From: a virus | IMG/VR virus record: IMGVR_UViG_3300028883_000128 | Coordinates: 1 to 25,659 of that record | Length of the DNA stretch: 25,659 bases | Reading direction: 5' to 3' (one strand) | In this document: positions 22,214 to 25,659 of the stretch, in pieces | Numbering within the stretch: position 1 is the stretch's first letter | How the letters are laid out: each line of letters starts with the position of its first letter | The notes under the pieces: generated by a model | The model's database searches: none | Told to the model about the DNA's origin: nothing | What the model saw: only the letters and a program-made list of their open reading frames with translations | Program-made: the position numbers and the translations under genes

Positions 22214-23222
22214 TTATAACCTCCTCGTGATCTAACGGCTTCTCATTGTCCTCGAGGGGTCGCAGATGCTTCTCGCGTCTCGTCGCGTTTCGGCCCTTTC
22301 GAGATCCCCTTGTAAGAGCGAACTTACCCTTCAGGCCGACAGCCTTCAGAACGTCCTCAAGTGGACAGAAGCCCTCTTGGTAGTACTTCAGCCATCGCTG
22401 AGCAGTACTTCGAACTATATGTGTAGGAACTACCTCACTTCCCTCGCCTTCGGCTACCCAATGTTCAAGGATAGCACGATTCAGGTATATGAGGCGTTTG
22501 CTGTTCGTCGGCAACAGGTCATAGGAACCTGGAACCCTTAGGAACTCTTTCGGCTGCTTCATCGTCAACAGCTTTCCTGAAGCACCTAACGCGAAGGCTG
22601 TCGAGGAGTCGACGCCACGAACTCCGCACGATAGAGCTACCGGGAGCTCCTCTTCGCCGAAGACGCGCGGGCTTGCGATTCCGAGAAGATGCACCGGGTA
22701 AGCGGTTTTAGCCGCCTCTATCATCTGCTGTGGTCTGGTACCTTGTATGGCCTTCCGGTCCTCAGGATTACGCAAAGATGAGATTCCGATTGTCAGGGTG
22801 TACACATCAGCCCAATCCGAGTGCTCCCACCTTGAGATCCATGCCTGCAGGCATTTAGCCCACTCCTCATGCGTAGCTCCCTGAGGAACAAACACGAGGC
22901 GATTCGTTGCGATCTTCCCTAAGGCAGTCCACGAGCGGTGTAAAGTAGCTTTCGGATCGCCCTGAACATCAGGTAGTACTACCTCATCTGCGCAGACACG
23001 GCGCGCAGCTTCGTTGAGCTGGTCGAGCGTTACCTGTTCGCCTTCGAAGACGCCATTATCCAGAAGGATGAAAGGCGAATCTGGTGCAAGCGCTCTGGGG
23101 CTCCCCTTCATTGTAGCTGCATACCCCGGATAGCCGAGGACCCAGTGAGCAAGGACCATCCGGTAGGAGCCCTTAGGAAAGATGCCTGCCCAGCCAGGAG
23201 GTACTATGTGTGATACTTGCAT
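22206..23222 (-). CDS. dpdA: DpdA-like tRNA-guanine transglycosylase family protein (7-deazaguanine DNA modification)
   Basis: Predicted base-exchange enzyme that replaces guanine in DNA with a 7-deazaguanine such as preQ0. The 338-residue protein has the TGT-like barrel signatures seen in phage DpdA proteins: HMVLAHWVL-type opening (RMVLAHWVLG, 21-30), FILLDNGVFEGE (51-62, with a conserved Asp55), DEVVLPDVQGD (79-89) and GVRGVDSSTAFALGASG (200-216, Asp205 a candidate nucleophile). A basic C-terminal extension (~KFALTRGSRKGRNATRREKH) could contact DNA. GAGGAGG precedes the ATG. It lies three genes downstream of FolE in one leftward unit, which supports DNA rather than tRNA modification. Family recognition is from motifs; the exact base is not predictable here. 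Confidence 0.78.
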   Translation of the reverse strand: MQVSHIVPPGWAGIFPKGSYRMVLAHWVLGYPGYAATMKGSPRALAPDSPFILLDNGVFEGEQVTLDQLNEAARRVCADEVVLPDVQGDPKATLHRSWTALGKIATNRLVFVPQGATHEEWAKCLQAWISRWEHSDWADVYTLTIGISSLRNPEDRKAIQGTRPQQMIEAAKTAYPVHLLGIASPRVFGEEELPVALSCGVRGVDSSTAFALGASGKLLTMKQPKEFLRVPGSYDLLPTNSKRLIYLNRAILEHWVAEGEGSEVVPTHIVRSTAQRWLKYYQEGFCPLEDVLKAVGLKGKFALTRGSRKGRNATRREKHLRPLEDNEKPLDHEEVINV

Positions 23223-23225
23223 CGC

Positions 23226-23555
23226 TTATCCCTCCTCTAGTAATAGACACAGGGCGCCGATGTAGAGCATGTAGTTCGCTGCATCCACGCACTCCTCAAT
23301 AACCGCTTCACGCATCGACTTCTCTCTTTCCCAAGCGGGTTGTGAGAGGATCGATTCGATCCTTCGCGTCTTGGCTTGTGCGATTGCCAGCATCGTGCTT
23401 GGCGACTGCCTGTGATGTATTGGAGACCCGACATCGCGCTTCTGCCCTTTGCGTTCGTAGGTTGCGAGCATTGTCTCCAGGAGGCCCGTAAAGAGTTTCG
23501 CGAACCTCGCTTTCGTCAACTTGAACTGTTCCTGTTCCTTCTTCGTGTAGATCAT
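23226..23555 (-). CDS. Small helical protein, possibly nucleotide-modification-associated (Nmad1/MazG-like)
   Basis: A 109-residue all-helical protein. The N-terminal helix FKLTKARFAKLFTGLLETML is followed by a polar loop and a helix (IAQAKTRRIESILSQPAWE), and the C-terminus AVIEECVDAANYMLYIGALC resembles the E-x-x-x-D-x-A-N-Y helix of DUF1599 (nucleotide modification associated domain 1) and related all-alpha NTP pyrophosphatases. The first metal-binding E-x-x-E/D motif is not obvious, so catalysis is uncertain. AAGGAGG precedes the ATG and only three bases separate it from the DpdA-like gene. The operon context agrees with a part in nucleotide or DNA modification; the family call is tentative. 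Confidence 0.45.
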   Translation of the reverse strand: MIYTKKEQEQFKLTKARFAKLFTGLLETMLATYERKGQKRDVGSPIHHRQSPSTMLAIAQAKTRRIESILSQPAWEREKSMREAVIEECVDAANYMLYIGALCLLLEEG

Positions 23556-23572
23556 ATGTAACCTCCTTAAGG

Positions 23573-24208
23573 TTAGAAATGTACCTTCGACTTATCAACG
23601 ACCTCTTCCCAGATACCAAGAGGAATCTTGACATCGACGAGGGACATCACTGCCTCGTCTACCATGTCGAAGTCATCCAGACAATCCGGGAAGGGCAACA
23701 TCCAGGACTCCTCACCAACAGATCCGAGCAATTCGACGCTCGTTCCGAAGTTCGCTCTGAGGCCCCTCGAGCTCTTTGACAAGAGCAGGCTATCGAGATC
23801 GAACTGATCCCTATGCGCCTCTTTTGACCGCACGACTGCGTTAGGGTCCCTATGCATAATCAGGAACTTGTCCTGGTGTGGCCTGAACTTGTGCCAGATT
23901 GAGACGAACACAGGGTTCATGCATAGGTAGCTGAACTTGAGGACCTTATAATCCATCTGCGAAAACATCACTGGCAGGAGTCCTTGTGAGATCTCACCTG
24001 GCCCATACTTCCCATAAGGAGCTCCGATGAACGGGAAGGAGTCGTCTCCGAGCCAGTAGCGATAGAACGCGCATGCGAGGAGGTTCTCGTACCCGCCCTG
24101 TACTGTCTCGTCAAACCAGTAAGAGCCAAGGTCGTAGCCCATCTCGATGAACAGCTTAGCTATCGCAGACGTACCTGAACGTTGCGTACCAGTGATCACT
24201 AATGCCAT
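23573..24208 (-). CDS. Sulfotransferase-like P-loop protein
   Basis: Predicted PAPS-dependent sulfotransferase fold. The N-terminus LVITGTQRSGTSAIAKLFIE holds the 5'-phosphosulfate loop (G-x-Q-R-S-G-T-S), and MHRDPNAVVRSK in the middle is the 3'-phosphate-binding R-D-P...S segment. At ~211 residues it is shorter than most sulfotransferases, and the C-terminal part is poorly conserved. ATGs at 24211 and 24208 are both possible; I chose 24208 because AGGAGG is six bases away from it and only three from the first. The start overlaps the FolE stop by one base (TGATG). Phage-borne members exist but substrates are unknown. A kinase-like or adenylyl-transfer role by the same P-loop cannot be excluded. 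Confidence 0.65.
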   Translation of the reverse strand: MALVITGTQRSGTSAIAKLFIEMGYDLGSYWFDETVQGGYENLLACAFYRYWLGDDSFPFIGAPYGKYGPGEISQGLLPVMFSQMDYKVLKFSYLCMNPVFVSIWHKFRPHQDKFLIMHRDPNAVVRSKEAHRDQFDLDSLLLSKSSRGLRANFGTSVELLGSVGEESWMLPFPDCLDDFDMVDEAVMSLVDVKIPLGIWEEVVDKSKVHF

Positions 24209-24885
24209 CATACACCTCCTTTGTCTATCCCACTCAACTTCAAGAACTCCGCCCTCGCCCTATCGGATTCCTTGAACTTCCCGTACATCACTGAGAAGGT
24301 CATCTTGGGAACTGGTGGGCCCTGCAGGTCAAGCATCTGACAGGTATGCGTCCCCACTGTGACCAAACCTAGTGCCAGGGGATCTGACTTCTCGATCAGG
24401 ATGTCGGCCAACCTCTGAGTCATGTGCTCCTGCACCCAGGGCCTCGCGCAGAATTCCTTCGCTAACAAGGGTATCATGCTGAGACCTATGAGTTTGTCCT
24501 TCGGGATGTAACCGAAGTAGATCTTCCCGAAGAAGGGCAACATGTGATGCGAGCACACTGCCCAGTAGTCGATGGGATCGACGCACACGACCTGGTCGAC
24601 CTTAGGGTCTACGTTCTCGAAGGTCGTGAAGCGTAGTTCCTTCTGTGGCCTGAACCAGTACGATAAGTAGTGGGCTAGGCGATACGGCGTCATCATCTGA
24701 TGCGGATGCGCTGGAACCTCTGCCACACTAAGTCCCTCGTATTTGCGTGCAGCGAGAGGCATCCCGCAATGTGCCAGGAGCCTGAACGCGTAGCCCACTG
24801 TTCCGCTACCCACCTTATCATAGGGAGGGTACGGGTCTACTGCGTCCTCGTACGTCGTCATCTGTGTCCTTCTTACTGTTGTCAT
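24208..24885 (-). CDS. folE: GTP cyclohydrolase I, FolE-like
   Basis: Converts GTP to dihydroneopterin triphosphate, the first step shared by folate and 7-deazaguanine synthesis. The family core is intact: AVCSHHMLPFFGKIYFGYIP (residues 109-128) with Cys111 and His114, LIGLSMIPLLAKEFCARPWV then VQEHMTQRLADIL, and THTCQM with His180 and Cys182. Cys111, His114 and Cys182 match the zinc ligands of E. coli FolE (Cys110, His113, Cys181). At 225 residues it has normal length. I chose ATG 24885, with GGAG about seven bases upstream; an in-frame ATG at 24861 also has a site. It heads a four-gene unit ending in a DpdA-like gene, so its product most likely feeds phage DNA modification. Confidence 0.9.
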   Translation of the reverse strand: MTTVRRTQMTTYEDAVDPYPPYDKVGSGTVGYAFRLLAHCGMPLAARKYEGLSVAEVPAHPHQMMTPYRLAHYLSYWFRPQKELRFTTFENVDPKVDQVVCVDPIDYWAVCSHHMLPFFGKIYFGYIPKDKLIGLSMIPLLAKEFCARPWVQEHMTQRLADILIEKSDPLALGLVTVGTHTCQMLDLQGPPVPKMTFSVMYGKFKESDRARAEFLKLSGIDKGGV

Positions 24886-24927
24886 ATCTATCTCCTTTTT
24901 CCTTTCAAAAGTTTTAGCGCATTGTAT

Positions 24928-24948
24928 GAGGAACGGTGCAGGTTCCTC
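24928..24948 (-). promoter_or_regulatory. Leader hairpin upstream of folE
   Basis: On the minus strand GAGGAAC pairs with GTTCCTC around a seven-base loop in the 102-base gap between the secreted-protein stop and folE. It is followed by ATACAATGCGCTAAAAC, not by a U-tract, so it is a poor intrinsic terminator. The shape, a stem followed by an A-rich tail before a 7-deazaguanine pathway gene, recalls preQ1 riboswitches, but the loop does not match the preQ1-I consensus. The 10-bp palindrome TGTTCGAACA (24968-24977) also lies in this gap. Confidence 0.4.
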
Positions 24949-24987
24949 TTACACTAGATCAAAGACGTGTTCGAACAGCTGCGAGCG

Positions 24988-25659
24988 TTACGGGCAGCTA
25001 TAGGATCCTGCATGACAGTCTGCCCATCTCCACTGGGCATTGCTGTTGTTGAAGTAGGTGTTGAGCCACGGGAAGTTGGTATACTGTTGGAAGCCGACGT
25101 TCTGATTGGCGTAGTTGCCATACCAGTTCACGTAAGCTTCCTGGCCCCCATAGGACCAGTATTCTGTCTGCTCTGCGTAACCTGGCGACGGGAAGGGGTA
25201 GTCCCACCAGTCGTTGTCGTACTCCTCGTCGGTCGTGAAGTTGGCCCCGAAGTAGTAGTCATCCTCGATACAAGGTCCTCCAGAGCCCCCACAACCAGAG
25301 TCAGAGTTGAAGTACCCATTCGCCCAGTATAGGAAGTATTCAGGGTCGAAGCCGAAGCCTGAATCTGGATCACACCAGTAGAGGTCGATGGAAGAACACT
25401 CGTTCACTAGGTGGCTGGAGGCTAAGGGGCAGGAATAGCATGCGTCGATGTCATCTACGTCGCGGATAGTAAAGGCTGCCCCGCCCAGGTTCTCGTGAAC
25501 AACTCCGACAATGTAGCACTTGGAGACTGGAGGTTCTGTAGGCGTAGCGTCGAGCAGAGGCATAGCGGAGCTGTCAGGCGGCGTCATCAAGAGCATACTT
25601 GATGCCGTGATGCCGACAAGCACGAGCAGGATCGTAACGGTAGGTAGTAGTTTTTTCAA
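24988..25659 (-). CDS. Secreted Tyr/Asn/Trp/Gly-rich, Cys-containing protein, possibly 5'-truncated
   Basis: A 223-residue frame open to the window edge; it begins at TTG 25659, so the true start may lie outside. Residues ~1-25 form a signal peptide or signal anchor (KKLLPTVTILLVLVGITASS). The rest is predicted to be exported and is rich in Tyr, Asn, Trp, Gly and Asp, with about a dozen Cys (e.g. CYSCP near 74, GCGGSGGPC near 122-130 and a terminal SYSCP). Segments such as EAYVNWYGNYANQNVGFQQY look low in complexity and structure-poor. I recognise no family. Secretion from a phage early region suggests action on the host envelope or outside the cell, which is an inference. Confidence 0.6.
   Translation of the reverse strand: MKKLLPTVTILLVLVGITASSMLLMTPPDSSAMPLLDATPTEPPVSKCYIVGVVHENLGGAAFTIRDVDDIDACYSCPLASSHLVNECSSIDLYWCDPDSGFGFDPEYFLYWANGYFNSDSGCGGSGGPCIEDDYYFGANFTTDEEYDNDWWDYPFPSPGYAEQTEYWSYGGQEAYVNWYGNYANQNVGFQQYTNFPWLNTYFNNSNAQWRWADCHAGSYSCP

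Noticed and set aside
24968-24977. Second LexA-type site at TGTTCGAACA
   Set aside because: The half-sites are in the opposite arrangement with no four-base spacer, so it does not fit the LexA consensus.
24886-24987. preQ1-I riboswitch upstream of folE
   Set aside because: The stem and A-rich tail recall it, but the loop sequence and the tail do not match the conserved preQ1-I residues; kept only as an uncharacterised hairpin.
1-25659. tRNA genes, integrase or repressor marking a temperate phage
   Set aside because: None was visible on either strand by eye; absence in this window does not prove absence in the genome.

Overview
The window is a stretch of a tailed double-stranded DNA phage genome of siphovirus type. 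It has a connector / tail terminator / tail tube / tail chaperone / tape measure / tail tip gene order, a phage family A DNA polymerase, tightly packed genes with ATGA-type overlaps and strong AGGAGG-type ribosome sites. No portal, terminase, capsid or integrase is visible; head genes probably lie before position 1. No tRNA, rRNA, insertion sequence or CRISPR array was seen. The host cannot be named. A perfect CGAAC-N4-GTTCG palindrome in the early-gene intergenic region matches the LexA box typical of Gram-positive bacteria.

Plus strand, 1-18278. A five-gene cassette alternates glycosyltransferases and methyltransferases (GT-D fold, FkbM/Methyltransf_24-like, GT-B, Methyltransf_11, GT-A with DxD), followed by a 52-residue two-helix membrane protein (3640-3798). 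Then come the connector (3808), HK97 gp10-like protein (4476), tail terminator candidate (4952), a small helical protein (5437), tail tube protein (5774), tail assembly chaperone with a textbook -1 frameshift signal (6262-6761), a tape measure protein carrying three Trp-rich 41-residue repeats (6758) and a 1966-residue tail tip/fibre protein with a large internal duplication (10102). The arm ends with a small conserved phage protein and a two-frame hydrolase: an Ig-like N-terminal part, a C39-like cysteine peptidase and a clan GH-A-like glycosidase, with the reading frame broken between the first two.

Minus strand, 25659-18229. From right to left: a secreted Tyr/Asn/Gly/Trp-rich protein at the window edge; an operon of FolE (GTP cyclohydrolase I), a sulfotransferase-like protein, a small helical protein resembling nucleotide-modification-associated/MazG-like folds, and a DpdA-like transglycosylase; a two-helix membrane protein; a uracil-DNA glycosylase/DNA polymerase I fusion; a 181-bp regulatory gap rich in palindromes; and five very small genes, three of them membrane proteins. 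The two arms converge and overlap at 18229-18278.

Working model: FolE starts 7-deazaguanine synthesis and DpdA would insert the base into phage DNA, so this phage probably has modified guanines. The QueD, QueE and QueC steps are not in the window and would come from elsewhere in the genome or from the host. The sulfotransferase and the small helical protein sit inside this operon and are candidates for unrecognised parts of the pathway. The glycosyltransferase/methyltransferase cassette most likely builds a methylated glycan on virion proteins or a host surface polymer; a DNA target is possible but less likely.
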